The notes beneath the pieces were generated by a model, which had not been told where the DNA came from, ran no database searches, and saw only the letters and a program-made list of their open reading frames with translations. From NCBI GenBank assembly GCA_963797005.1, contig CAWCOF010000017.1, positions 1 through 64,000 of the forward strand: a DNA stretch of 64,000 bases, written 5' to 3'. Positions 18,344 through 26,531 of this stretch are shown one piece after another. A program made the translations under genes and the position numbers. Position 1 is the stretch's first letter. The number at the start of each line of letters is the position of its first letter. This DNA comes from AWTP1-13 sp963797005. GTDB taxonomy: Bacteria > Pseudomonadota > Alphaproteobacteria > Rhizobiales > Hyphomicrobiaceae.

Positions 18344-19654
18344 TCACTTGCGTATGAGGACGCGGAGGACGGTCAGGTCGGGCAGCGGGATCTCGATGCC
18401 GAAGTACTTGAGGAGGACGAGCGCCTTCTCCGCGAGCCAGGCAGCAATGATCAGGGCTGCGATGGAAAAGAGGTAGCGGAAGACCGGCACCGCATCGAAG
18501 GCAATGCGCGTCAATCGCCAGATCTTGCTGAAGGCGGTCTGCTCCTGCGCCTGCTCGTCGAATGAGATCACCGAGCCGGGGGTCGCACCTTCGGTATCGG
18601 AGACATGGCGGACGAGATCAAGGATGTTGGTGTCAACCAGCCGTTGTGAGTCCTTGCCGACCCGAATGTCGCTGCCGGCCTTGGTGCGCTCCAGCAATTG
18701 GGCGCAGGATTGAATGAAGCCGGCCATGACGCCATCCATCACGCCGGCCGAATTTCCCTCCTGTACTCGGCTTCTCACGTCGACGGGGGTCTGGAAGAAA
18801 TGCGCATAGGGGGTCGGCCCCGCGGCGAACAGCGCGAACCCTTGCGATTTTTGAACGTTGCAGCACAGGAGGTGCCTGGTCTTCAGCTTGCCGCAGATGG
18901 CGTTGACGTCGAACGAGCCCCTCATTTCTCCCGTTTCGACGAACTCTTGGAATGCATTGATGTGAGCCTTGTCGAAGGAGAGCTGCTCGAGGATCTTGCA
19001 GATTACCAGCAACCGGCCGGTCAGGCAGGTCGCAAGGTTCTCCTCATGGCTGTGAATCCAGCTGCGCATGCCCGCGGTCGGCGAGCCGACGCTGATGAAG
19101 AGCGGCTTTTCGTAGTCGCGGGAGTGATCTGCGAGGTGATTGACCGTCGTGACCGCCAGATCGGAATCGAGCGCGAGCATGTCGGCCCAGGCCATCGCCG
19201 ACTCCAGCGCGGTTCTCTCCTCCTTGTCCTGGAAAATGTTGGCTTCGTGCATGGCAGCGTCCACGACCGCGGTGCGAATGAGCTTGTCCTTCTCGTCGAG
19301 AACGCCGACGTAGCCGCCGCCGCGCACTCGCTTGTTCTTGAATTCGCGATAGAGCCGCACGAAGCGCGTGTCGATGCCGGCGGCTTTGATCTTGTAGCGA
19401 ATGATCTCGGTCAGGACCGAGTGCTGGGGAAGGATCGAATAGATCGCGACCTGTCGGATGGCTTTCTGGTGCGCCAGCTGGCTCGCGAGATTGGCTGCCA
19501 CATTGTACGCGCTGCCTCCGACGGAGTGGGTGATGTTTCCCACATGCGTTACGTCGTCGAACGTTGTGGTCGGCGTGCTGCTGAGGGCAATGGTGTCGAG
19601 GTGGACCGATCCGACGGCGAGGATGCGTTTCCCGGTGCGGGGCCACCACCACAT
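18344..19654 (-). CDS. PfkB/ribokinase-like protein with C-terminal membrane anchor
   Basis: 436 residues. The N-terminus has ribokinase-family features: ILAVGSVHLDTIALS for the first strand and SVGGSAYNVAANLA for the substrate loop. The place of the family's G-A-G-D motif is taken by NSAGVMDGVMAGFI, so the catalytic Asp may remain but the anion-hole glycines are altered. After the kinase-like part come about 100 extra residues with one or two membrane segments (FRYLFSIAALIIAAWLAEKALVLL). Ribokinases are normally soluble. Two genes upstream on the same strand encode membrane or exported proteins, which may be partners. Kinase activity is uncertain; a nucleoside or sugar sensor is possible. 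Confidence 0.7.
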   Translation of the reverse strand: MWWWPRTGKRILAVGSVHLDTIALSSTPTTTFDDVTHVGNITHSVGGSAYNVAANLASQLAHQKAIRQVAIYSILPQHSVLTEIIRYKIKAAGIDTRFVRLYREFKNKRVRGGGYVGVLDEKDKLIRTAVVDAAMHEANIFQDKEERTALESAMAWADMLALDSDLAVTTVNHLADHSRDYEKPLFISVGSPTAGMRSWIHSHEENLATCLTGRLLVICKILEQLSFDKAHINAFQEFVETGEMRGSFDVNAICGKLKTRHLLCCNVQKSQGFALFAAGPTPYAHFFQTPVDVRSRVQEGNSAGVMDGVMAGFIQSCAQLLERTKAGSDIRVGKDSQRLVDTNILDLVRHVSDTEGATPGSVISFDEQAQEQTAFSKIWRLTRIAFDAVPVFRYLFSIAALIIAAWLAEKALVLLKYFGIEIPLPDLTVLRVLIRK

Positions 19655-19673
19655 GATGCATCCTCCGAGGATT

Positions 19674-19692
19674 ATCCTACGTTACGTAGGAT
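19674..19692. other. short palindrome upstream of the PfkB-like gene
   Basis: ATCCTACG-TTA-CGTAGGAT, 20 nt before the PfkB-like start (19654, minus strand). It could be an operator or a short hairpin; nothing decides between them. Confidence 0.3.
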
Positions 19693-19789
19693 TTCTTCTA
19701 CAGAGGACGTTGGGCTGCGGCAATGCTTTTTACCGGGCGCAATTCGCGCCCAGGACTGCTGCAAAAGCGCGGGAGTTGACCCCGGAGCG

Positions 19790-20539
19790 TCAGGCGACGA
19801 GCCGGTTGATCTCTTTCTCGACGTGCCCGGCGCGCCAGACGTTTTTCAGGAAGAACACCTTCTGGCCGCTGCCGGCGGTGCTGAAGCGAATCTCGATGTC
19901 GCCGGTGCCGAAGCCCAGAAACCAAAGCCCGAGCATGCGGTGCACGAAGATGTCGTCGCTGTGCCGCGAGGTCTCGACCTGGGGCGAGGTGTAGCTCTCC
20001 ACCGCATCGGTGAACCAGTACTTGACGGCAATCGAGTTGGGCGCGAACTCCCAATATTGCGAATGGTCGGTGAAGAGGATGATGAATGTCCAGGCCACGA
20101 GAAGAATGCTGGAAAACAAGAGGTAGAAGGCCAGGTTCATGTGCACCAGCAGCAAGGGGAAGTACTGCAGGATCTCGTTCCAGCCGACGCTCATCTGCAC
20201 GATGAGCCCGATCACCGTCAGCACCAGGAACAGCACGAGCGATTTGACGCCGCGCGCCCGGGCGTTGGTGAAGATCAGCACGAACAGCACCAGCGCAACG
20301 AAGGAAATGCCCATCCACGCACCGGGATAGACGAGGACGGCCTTGTGCTGGGGCACCACGGCCACGGGCACGCCCTTCAGCCAGGTCAACAGGGCACACA
20401 GGAAGCCATAGGCCCACACCACCCACCAATAGAGGAGGTCGGAGTGCTGGTAGACCTTCATGCGTGTCCGGCCGCCCTCGACCTCGACCTTTCTCGGAGC
20501 TGTCGAGGGCTGCCTATCTTCGTTGACGGCTGCGGACAT
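19790..20539 (-). CDS. membrane protein of unknown function
   Basis: 249 residues, start at MSAAVNEDRQ with AAGGGA upstream. Several membrane segments follow: WWVVWAYGFLCALLTWL, GISFVALVLFVLIFTNA, SLVLFLVLTVIGLIVQM and AFYLLFSSILLVAWTFIILF. The soluble C-terminal part (from about residue 165) has strands such as GTGDIEIRFSTAGSGQKVFFLKNV, which resembles a bacterial PH-like domain. It lies between the PfkB-like gene and a small exported-protein gene on the same strand. Function unknown. Confidence 0.7.
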   Translation of the reverse strand: MSAAVNEDRQPSTAPRKVEVEGGRTRMKVYQHSDLLYWWVVWAYGFLCALLTWLKGVPVAVVPQHKAVLVYPGAWMGISFVALVLFVLIFTNARARGVKSLVLFLVLTVIGLIVQMSVGWNEILQYFPLLLVHMNLAFYLLFSSILLVAWTFIILFTDHSQYWEFAPNSIAVKYWFTDAVESYTSPQVETSRHSDDIFVHRMLGLWFLGFGTGDIEIRFSTAGSGQKVFFLKNVWRAGHVEKEINRLVA

Positions 20540-20689
20540 GGAAACTTCCCTTGAAGAGCCCAAAATCTCTGCCCCCGCCGGGCGCTTCCAAGCCATCGGC
20601 TATTGGCACGGGAGCGTCAAGAGGGAGCAAGGCGCACCGAGTGCATTCTGCGCACACCCATATGGCAGCATTGCTGCGGCGCGTGCCGG

Positions 20690-21058
20690 CTACATCCGGC
20701 CGACGGACGCGGCGGCGTTCACAATGTCGTATTCGCAAAAGACGGGGGAGGACGGCCGGCCCGCCGTCAGGAACAAATAGGGGTGGCGGTAGCGGGCGCT
20801 CCAGAGCGCGTGGTCGGTCTGCCAGGGGTAGACGTTGAGCGCGCTCTTGCCGATCAGCACCTGGACGGAGATGGGGTTGGACCAGGCTTGACGGTCCACG
20901 CCCAGGCTCGCGCTGCGCGCGTCCCTCTGGCACGCCTGGACGGCGTGCTCCTTGTAGGCGCCGATGATCGCGTCCCTGGTGCCGATGCGGAACAGATATT
21001 CCTGGTAGCCGAGCTTGGCGGCGACCAGCAGCGCGAGGAGGAATACGACGGTTCGCAT
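20690..21058 (-). CDS. small exported or membrane-anchored protein, unknown
   Basis: 122 residues starting MRTVVFLLALLVAAKLGYQ, a signal peptide or anchor. The rest (YKEHAVQACQRDA, then NPISVQVLIGKSALNVYPWQ) resembles no family I know; one Cys in the middle and one in VFCEYDIV might pair outside the membrane. It is first in a same-strand series with the membrane protein at 19790 and the PfkB-like gene at 18344. Confidence 0.65.
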   Translation of the reverse strand: MRTVVFLLALLVAAKLGYQEYLFRIGTRDAIIGAYKEHAVQACQRDARSASLGVDRQAWSNPISVQVLIGKSALNVYPWQTDHALWSARYRHPYLFLTAGRPSSPVFCEYDIVNAAASVGRM

Positions 21059-21256
21059 GGCGCACGGGCCCATTCACCACGGGCAGGCACACGGGAGAGC
21101 TTGTGCTCGCCTACAGAGCTGCCGTCCGGTTCCCCTGCCGAAGACTGAAGTGTCCACGCTCAGGGTGAACAAAGGGTTTCTGGACGGGCGGCTTTGAGAC
21201 TAGAAAAGGCACGCGGCTACCCCGTGGGTGACGGAGCGTGCGGGAGGAAAAAGGCC

Positions 21257-22147
21257 ATGGCGAAAATAGGCTTCATCGGGCTCGGCAATATGGGCGTGCC
21301 CATGGCGGGCAACCTCGTCGCGAAGGGCCATCAGGTGAAGGGCTTCGACCTAATGTCGGCCAATGTCGACAAGGCAGCCGCCCGCGGCGTGGCGAAGGCG
21401 GCCTCCGCCGCCGACGCGGCCACGGACGTCGAGGCGGTCATCACCATGCTGCCGGCCGGCAAGGACACGCTCAGCGTTTGGGGCGGCAGCGGCATGCTCA
21501 AGGCCGCCGCCAAGGGCACACTGATCGTCGACAGCTCGACCATTGACGTTGCCTCCGCGCGGGCGGCCCACAAGCTGGCGGACGAGGCGGGCATGCTCTC
21601 GCTCGACGCGCCCGTATCGGGCGGCGTCGGCGGGGCGGAGGCGGCGTCGCTGACATTCATGGTGGGCGGCAGCAAGCGGGCCTTCGAGACGGGGCAGCCG
21701 CTCCTGGAGGCCATGGGCAAGCGCGTCGTGCATTGCGGCGAGGCGGGCGCCGGCCAGGCCGCCAAGATCTGCAACAACATGATGCTGGGCATCAGCATGA
21801 TCGGCGTGTGCGAGGCCTTCGTGTTGGCGGAGAAGCTGGGGTTGTCGCACCAGGCGCTGTTCGACGTGGCCTCGACCTCCTCGGGCCAGTGCTGGGCGCT
21901 CACCAGCTATTGCCCGGTGCCGGGACCGGTGCCGAACGCGCCGTCCAACAACAGCTACAAGGCGGGTTTTGCCTCTGCCTTGATGCTGAAGGACCTGAAG
22001 CTGGCGCAGGAGGCGGCGAGCGGTGCCGGCGCGACCACGCCGCTGGGGGCGGCCGCGGCGCAGATCTTCGGCCTGCACAACGCGTGGGGGGAGGGCGGCA
22101 CCGACTTCTCCGGCATCATCCATCTGATCCGCGGTAAGGGAGCCTGA
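21257..22147 (+). CDS. mmsB: 3-hydroxyisobutyrate dehydrogenase family protein
   Basis: NAD(P)-dependent beta-hydroxyacid dehydrogenase of 296 residues. The Rossmann motif is GFIGLGNMGVPMAGNL, substrate loop DAPVSGGVGGAE, and the catalytic Lys is in GAGQAAKICNNMM. The tail ending DFSGIIHLIRG is as in 3-HIBDH of valine catabolism. The start at 21257 follows GGGAGG. A haloacid dehalogenase gene begins four bases after the stop, so they are one unit; the true substrate could therefore be another hydroxyacid produced by dehalogenation. Confidence 0.88.
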   Translation: MAKIGFIGLGNMGVPMAGNLVAKGHQVKGFDLMSANVDKAAARGVAKAASAADAATDVEAVITMLPAGKDTLSVWGGSGMLKAAAKGTLIVDSSTIDVASARAAHKLADEAGMLSLDAPVSGGVGGAEAASLTFMVGGSKRAFETGQPLLEAMGKRVVHCGEAGAGQAAKICNNMMLGISMIGVCEAFVLAEKLGLSHQALFDVASTSSGQCWALTSYCPVPGPVPNAPSNNSYKAGFASALMLKDLKLAQEAASGAGATTPLGAAAAQIFGLHNAWGEGGTDFSGIIHLIRGKGA

Positions 22148-22151
22148 AACC

Positions 22152-22805
22152 GTGCACCGCCACTACGTATTCGACGCCTACGGCACGCTGTTCAACCTGC
22201 ATGCGGCCGCCGAGAGGCACAAGGAGACGCTCGGGCCCCGCTGGCAGCAGCTTTCCCAGACCTGGCGGACGAAGCACATCGAGTACACCTGGGTGCATTC
22301 GCTGTCCGGGCGCAAGGCGACGTTCTGGTCGCTGGCCGAGCGGAGCCTCGACTATGCCGCCGCATCGGTCGGCGGCATTCCTGCGGACCTGCGCGACAAG
22401 CTGCTGGCCTCGTATCGCACCATGGACGCCTACCCGGAGGTGCGCGAGGTGCTGGAGGGGTTGAAGGCCAAGGGCGCCACGGTCGCGATCCTGTCGAACG
22501 GGGACCCCGACATGCTCGCCGAGGCCGTGCGCGCTGCGAAGCTCGAAGGCATCCTCGATGACGTGCTCTCGGTTTCCGTGGTCGGCGCGTTCAAGCCGAG
22601 CCCGGCCGTCTATCGGCTGGTCACCGATCGCTACGGCTGCAGGCCGCAGGACATCTCGTTCCAGTCCTCCAACCGCTGGGACATCGCCGGCGCCAAGGCG
22701 TTCGGCTTCCAGTGCGTGTGGATCAATCGCACCAATGCGCCGGACGAGTATCCAGACATGAAGCCGGACAGCGTCGCGCGCGATTTGCGGGCGTTGCTCG
22801 CCTGA
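22152..22805 (+). CDS. haloacid dehalogenase, type II (2-haloacid dehalogenase)
   Basis: HAD-superfamily hydrolase converting L-2-haloacids to D-2-hydroxyacids. The nucleophile is Asp8 in VFDAYGTLFN; further motifs are ILSNGDPDML (Ser/Asn), GAFKPSPAVY (Lys) and FQSSNRWDIAGAKAFGF (Asp), all typical of type II enzymes. 217 residues. GTG start four bases after mmsB, with GGGAG upstream. Being coupled to a hydroxyacid dehydrogenase suggests that the product is oxidised further; this is inference. Confidence 0.9.
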   Translation: MHRHYVFDAYGTLFNLHAAAERHKETLGPRWQQLSQTWRTKHIEYTWVHSLSGRKATFWSLAERSLDYAAASVGGIPADLRDKLLASYRTMDAYPEVREVLEGLKAKGATVAILSNGDPDMLAEAVRAAKLEGILDDVLSVSVVGAFKPSPAVYRLVTDRYGCRPQDISFQSSNRWDIAGAKAFGFQCVWINRTNAPDEYPDMKPDSVARDLRALLA

Positions 22806-24677
22806 TCAAGAGCGGCGGAGCGCGCCGACGATGAGGGTGCGCAAGGCGTAGTCGGTGATCTTCGCCGGTGCGGCGAGATCCAGGCGCTCCAGGGCGGCGC
22901 GTTCGGCGGGTGTAAGGCGCCAGTCGAACAGGCCGGCGGCGAGCGTGCGCACGAGATCGGCCGGGCCCGCGCTCTTGAGGCCGAGCAGCGCCGGCGCCAA
23001 GGCCTGCTCCACGTCCGTCATCTCCGTGCCCAGCGGGAAGAGCGGCAGCAGACCCTGCCGCCTTGCCGGGCCGAGCGCGGCTTCGATCCGCTCGGGCAGG
23101 TTGCGCGAAGCGTGCGCGGGCAGACTGAAAGCCTTCTCGAGCTTGCCCGCGTCCTGCGCCTGTCGCCCGAGCTTTGCCTGATAGGCGCCGTCGGTGATGG
23201 CCAGCATGGCGGCGACGCAGTCCCGGTCGGACCTGCCCCTCAGGTCCGCAATCCCGTACTCGGTGACGATGGTGTCGCGCAGGTGCCGCGGCACGGTGGT
23301 GTTGGCGTAGGCCCAGACGATGTTGGACTGCGAGCGGCGGTCCTGGCGGCGCGTGCTGCGCACGGCGATGATGGAGCGGGCGTCGTCGAGTTCGTGCGCC
23401 AGGGTGACGAGATCGTGCTGGCCGCCGGGGCCGCTGACGACGCGGCCGTCGCCGAGCGCGTCGGAGGAGACCGCGCCAAGCAACGTCGCCGTCATGGCCG
23501 TGTTGACGAAGCGGGCATGCGGGCGCTGGGTCCGCTTGAGCGCGGTGTCGCCGTGCAGCGTGTTGGTGAAGGAGATCGCGGTCATGCAGATCTCGGCCAG
23601 CTCCTCGGCCGGCATGGCCTTCAGCTCGCGGTAGAACGCCTGGTTGCCGACGAAGAAGCCGGCGTGCAGCAGAGCCTGGCTGCCGTCGGGGTTGGCCACG
23701 CGGCGGCGGAGAATGCCGGCGCGCTTGAGGGCAAGAAAGCCGTCGACCAGCATCTCCGTGCAGCCGTAGAGGCCTGTATCGAATGGTGTGAGCTCGGCAT
23801 CGGCGGTGAGGGGCGTCCCGAGATCGTCGAGAAGGGTGCGGAAGGCGGCATTGTCCGTGTGGCGCAGGATCAGCGCCTGCGCCAGCGCGTCCGAGAACGA
23901 GCCGATGCCGATCTGCAGCGTGCCGCCGTCCTTGATGAGCGTGGCCGCATAGAGCGCCATGGCGTAGTCGGCGAGCGACACGGGCTCCTTGGGCGGCGCG
24001 AACAGATCGTAGGGCGCGCCCTGCGGCTCGAGCATCACGTCGAACTGGGCGCGCTCGCTCTCGGCCTCGCCCGGCATGTAGGGGAGGTTGGCGTTGGTCT
24101 CGGCGGCAAACGCGACCGGCCTGCCCGAGGCGCGGCAGGCACCGATGTAGCCCATGACGTCGAGCGTGACGTCGGTGTTGGAGCTCAGGCTGACAGGCCC
24201 GCTGCGCGGCCCGGCGCCGGGTGCGACCAGCTGGGCGAAGACGTTGGTCTCCTTGCGCACCAGGTGGTGCGCGACGTGCGAATAGTTGAGGCTCGTGTAG
24301 CTTTGCTGCACGGGCCCGTTCGTCAGCCACGCGCCGGCTTGCAGGAAGAACTCGTTGACCGCGATGTTGGGCGGCAGTCGACCGCCGCGCAGAGCGGCCA
24401 CGTAGGCGGGCTCGGGATAGGTCGCAAACAGCCGCTCGAGCAGCGGGGCGGCAAAGCGCCGTTCGAGGTCCGTGCGGTAGCGGGGCCGCGTCAGGGTGAG
24501 GCCCGTGAAGATCGTGAGGCGCAAGCGCCGGTCGGCTTCGGCGAGGTGATAGAGCGCGTTGAGGAGCAGGACGGGCTTGCCGATGCCGATGGGCGTGGCG
24601 AGCCTGAGATCATGCCCCACGCAATCGATGATCGCCTCCGCGCACTTGACCGCATCGTGCGAAACAAACGTGTTCAC
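22806..24677 (-). CDS. acetyl-CoA hydrolase/transferase C-terminal domain protein
   Basis: CoA-transferase-type enzyme of about 623 residues, longer than the usual 430-500. Family landmarks are GKPVLLLNALYHLA near the start, YGIADLRGRSDRDCVAAMLAI, and VVSGPGGQHDLV. I prefer GTG 24677, which has GGGAG ten bases upstream; the ATG at 24764 falls inside a palindromic repeat. It converges on the haloacid dehalogenase gene, meeting it stop to stop without a gap. The acyl group is unknown. Confidence 0.82.
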   Translation of the reverse strand: MNTFVSHDAVKCAEAIIDCVGHDLRLATPIGIGKPVLLLNALYHLAEADRRLRLTIFTGLTLTRPRYRTDLERRFAAPLLERLFATYPEPAYVAALRGGRLPPNIAVNEFFLQAGAWLTNGPVQQSYTSLNYSHVAHHLVRKETNVFAQLVAPGAGPRSGPVSLSSNTDVTLDVMGYIGACRASGRPVAFAAETNANLPYMPGEAESERAQFDVMLEPQGAPYDLFAPPKEPVSLADYAMALYAATLIKDGGTLQIGIGSFSDALAQALILRHTDNAAFRTLLDDLGTPLTADAELTPFDTGLYGCTEMLVDGFLALKRAGILRRRVANPDGSQALLHAGFFVGNQAFYRELKAMPAEELAEICMTAISFTNTLHGDTALKRTQRPHARFVNTAMTATLLGAVSSDALGDGRVVSGPGGQHDLVTLAHELDDARSIIAVRSTRRQDRRSQSNIVWAYANTTVPRHLRDTIVTEYGIADLRGRSDRDCVAAMLAITDGAYQAKLGRQAQDAGKLEKAFSLPAHASRNLPERIEAALGPARRQGLLPLFPLGTEMTDVEQALAPALLGLKSAGPADLVRTLAAGLFDWRLTPAERAALERLDLAAPAKITDYALRTLIVGALRRS

Positions 24678-24715
24678 GCGTTCAACGCTCCCGGCAGATC
24701 GCTCTGCGAATGTAA

Positions 24716-24805
24716 CGTCATCCCCGCGAAGGCGGGGACCCACGCAAGTCTCCGTTCCATGCACGAGATCGCCTGGCGTGGATGCCCGCCTGCGCGGGCA
24801 TGACG
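24716..24805. repeat. paired palindromic (REP/BIME-like) element
   Basis: Two REP-like units face each other: CGTCATCCCCGCGAAGG... (24716-24745) and ...GCGGGCATGACG (24776-24805), each with its own small hairpin and together forming a larger inverted repeat. GTCATCCCCGCG-type repeats are common between genes of alphaproteobacteria. It separates the CoA-transferase start from the VOC gene. Confidence 0.75.
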
Positions 24806-24840
24806 CCTTGCTTGGAGGAGCGCAACCACCTCCGCCATCC

Positions 24841-25206
24841 TCAGAACGTGACGACTTCGATCCTGTTGCCGTCTGGATCGCGGATGAAGGCGCCGTAGTA
24901 GGTGGTCATGGCCGCCTGACGCGGGCCGGGGTCGCCGTCGCTGGTGCCGCCGTTCGCAACCGCCGCGGCATGGAAGGCGCGCACGGCGTCCTGGCTCCTG
25001 GTGCGCAGGGCCACGTGCCCGCCGGGGTTGGCGTCGGCGGGCATGCCGGAGCGCAGGTTGAGCCACAGCTCGGGATACTTCGTGCCGAAGCCGATCGTAG
25101 CGGGGCGCTCGGCGAGGCGCTTGTAGCCCAGCGGCTCCAGCACGCGGTCGTAGAAGGCGGCGCCGGCGGCGAGATCCCGGACGGGGATCGAGACATGGTC
25201 GATCAT
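24841..25206 (-). CDS. VOC (glyoxalase/bleomycin resistance) family protein
   Basis: 121-residue single VOC module starting MIDHVSIPVRDLAAGAAFYD, with GAGGA nine bases upstream. Metal ligands would be His in IDHVS, His in PGGHVALR and Glu in NRIEVVTF, the normal spacing. The inner sequence GFGTKYPELWLNL matches the common small glyoxalase-like group. Substrate unknown. Confidence 0.88.
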   Translation of the reverse strand: MIDHVSIPVRDLAAGAAFYDRVLEPLGYKRLAERPATIGFGTKYPELWLNLRSGMPADANPGGHVALRTRSQDAVRAFHAAAVANGGTSDGDPGPRQAAMTTYYGAFIRDPDGNRIEVVTF

Positions 25207-25521
25207 GGGTGTGTGTCCTCGATCGGCAGAGCGCAAACACGTCTAGCAGTTGCGCTGGTGTGGGCAAACGCCAAAGAGGGCCGCCAAGGCGGCGGCCCTC
25301 CGGATTGCGCGGCTGACGCTGGCGGAGTGAACGGAAGCCGGCCCGGCTTCGCCGCCGGTGCGAGCCGTGCCAGTCGGGCGATGCTGCCCATCCGCAACCG
25401 CCGGTGACGGGAACCTGGCCGACTTTGCGCCAATAGATCGGCCTTTACGAAAAGAAGTGATCAGGCCCCCATGCAGCTGACGATGGAATAGGCTCCCCGC
25501 AGTCCGCTCACGGAGGTGCTC

Positions 25522-25986
25522 GTGCCCAGCTTGCCGATCCTGCGACCCTTTATCATGCTCCTTTTGGCCTTCGTGCATTCGGCTCCCGCTGCTGCTCAAG
25601 GCCGCCCTCAGCCGGAAGAGATGCTGTTGAAGGTCTATGCCCTTTACGGAAAGGGCGGCAAAGGGCTGTTCGGAAATCAGAAGTACGAGAAGGCGTATCT
25701 TTCGCGTCCTCTAGTGCGGCTGGTGACAGCAAACCGGCGCCGGCTGGACTTTGATCCCATCGTCAACGGCCAGGACTACGAGATCACGGACCTTCACGTC
25801 ACGCCGAAAGGCGGTACTGAGAAAGATGCCGTTGCCGAGGTGACGTTCAAGAATTTCGGCGAGCCGGTCACTTTGACCTACGATCTCGTGCTCCAGGATA
25901 GTGCGTGGCGCATCGACAATATCGTATCCAAAGACAAGGATGCGCCTTGGATCCTGACCGAACTTCTCGGCAAGGGGGCGCGGTGA
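25522..25986 (+). CDS. DUF3828-like exported protein
   Basis: About 154 residues with a signal peptide (FIMLLLAFVHSAPAAAQG) and a mature domain containing LVTANRRRLDFDPIVNGQDYEI and VTLTYDLVLQDSAWRIDNI, as in DUF3828 periplasmic proteins. GTG 25522 lies five bases after GGAGG; the earlier GTG overlaps that site. Translationally coupled to the next gene: its stop overlaps the following ATG by one base. Confidence 0.7.
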   Translation: MPSLPILRPFIMLLLAFVHSAPAAAQGRPQPEEMLLKVYALYGKGGKGLFGNQKYEKAYLSRPLVRLVTANRRRLDFDPIVNGQDYEITDLHVTPKGGTEKDAVAEVTFKNFGEPVTLTYDLVLQDSAWRIDNIVSKDKDAPWILTELLGKGAR

Positions 25987-26441
25987 TGGGCGCGCTCCAC
26001 AGGCGATGGCTCGGTGCCGTCTTGCTCATCGCATTCGCCGCGCTGGCCGCGCCGGCCATGGCGCAGCAGGTCCTTCACCCGTCGCGCGGTTCGCCGCTTC
26101 GGGCTCAGCTGCTCGACGCGGCCCGGCCGGCTTTCGAAGCCGATACGAACGGCGCCGTCGAGTTTGTCGTGCGTCGGCTCAACGTGCTCGGCGACTGGGC
26201 CTTTGGCGATGTGCGTTTGCAGCGGCCGGGCGGCCGTGCCATCGACTGGGCAAGAACGAAGCATGCGAGCGACTTCAAACAAGGCATGTTCGATCCGGGG
26301 GGCTCCTTCTTTCTGCTGCACCGGCAGGACGGCACCTGGAGCCTGACGGAGTATGCGTCGGGACCAACCGATGTGATCTGGGACGGGTGGCGCATGGACC
26401 ATAAGCTGCCGCGCATCTTGTTTGAGAGAAACGCGAACTGA
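25986..26441 (+). CDS. small exported protein, unknown family
   Basis: 151 residues with a clear signal peptide (LGAVLLIAFAALAAPAMAQQ). The mature part reads LLDAARPAFEADTNGAVEFVVRRLNVLGDWAFGDV and FFLLHRQDGTWSLTEYASGPTD; these look like the YbjP/YqhG-type periplasmic fold, as in its neighbour. It overlaps the upstream stop codon (TGATG), so the two are coexpressed. Function unknown. Confidence 0.7.
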   Translation: MGALHRRWLGAVLLIAFAALAAPAMAQQVLHPSRGSPLRAQLLDAARPAFEADTNGAVEFVVRRLNVLGDWAFGDVRLQRPGGRAIDWARTKHASDFKQGMFDPGGSFFLLHRQDGTWSLTEYASGPTDVIWDGWRMDHKLPRILFERNAN

Positions 26442-26531
26442 CGCGAGGAGCGATCGATGTCGCCCCAGAGACCAAGCATAGGGCTGATCGTTTAGGCGTA
26501 CACGACTCAGCGCGCCGATGACACCTTACGC

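Noticed and set aside
23112..24803. 563-residue open frame on the plus strand opposite the CoA-transferase gene
   Set aside because: Composition rich in Gly/Arg/Ala/His with no motif; a mirror of the real minus-strand gene in high-GC DNA. The same applies to long frames at 18698-20554, 2751-4601 and 16215-17678.
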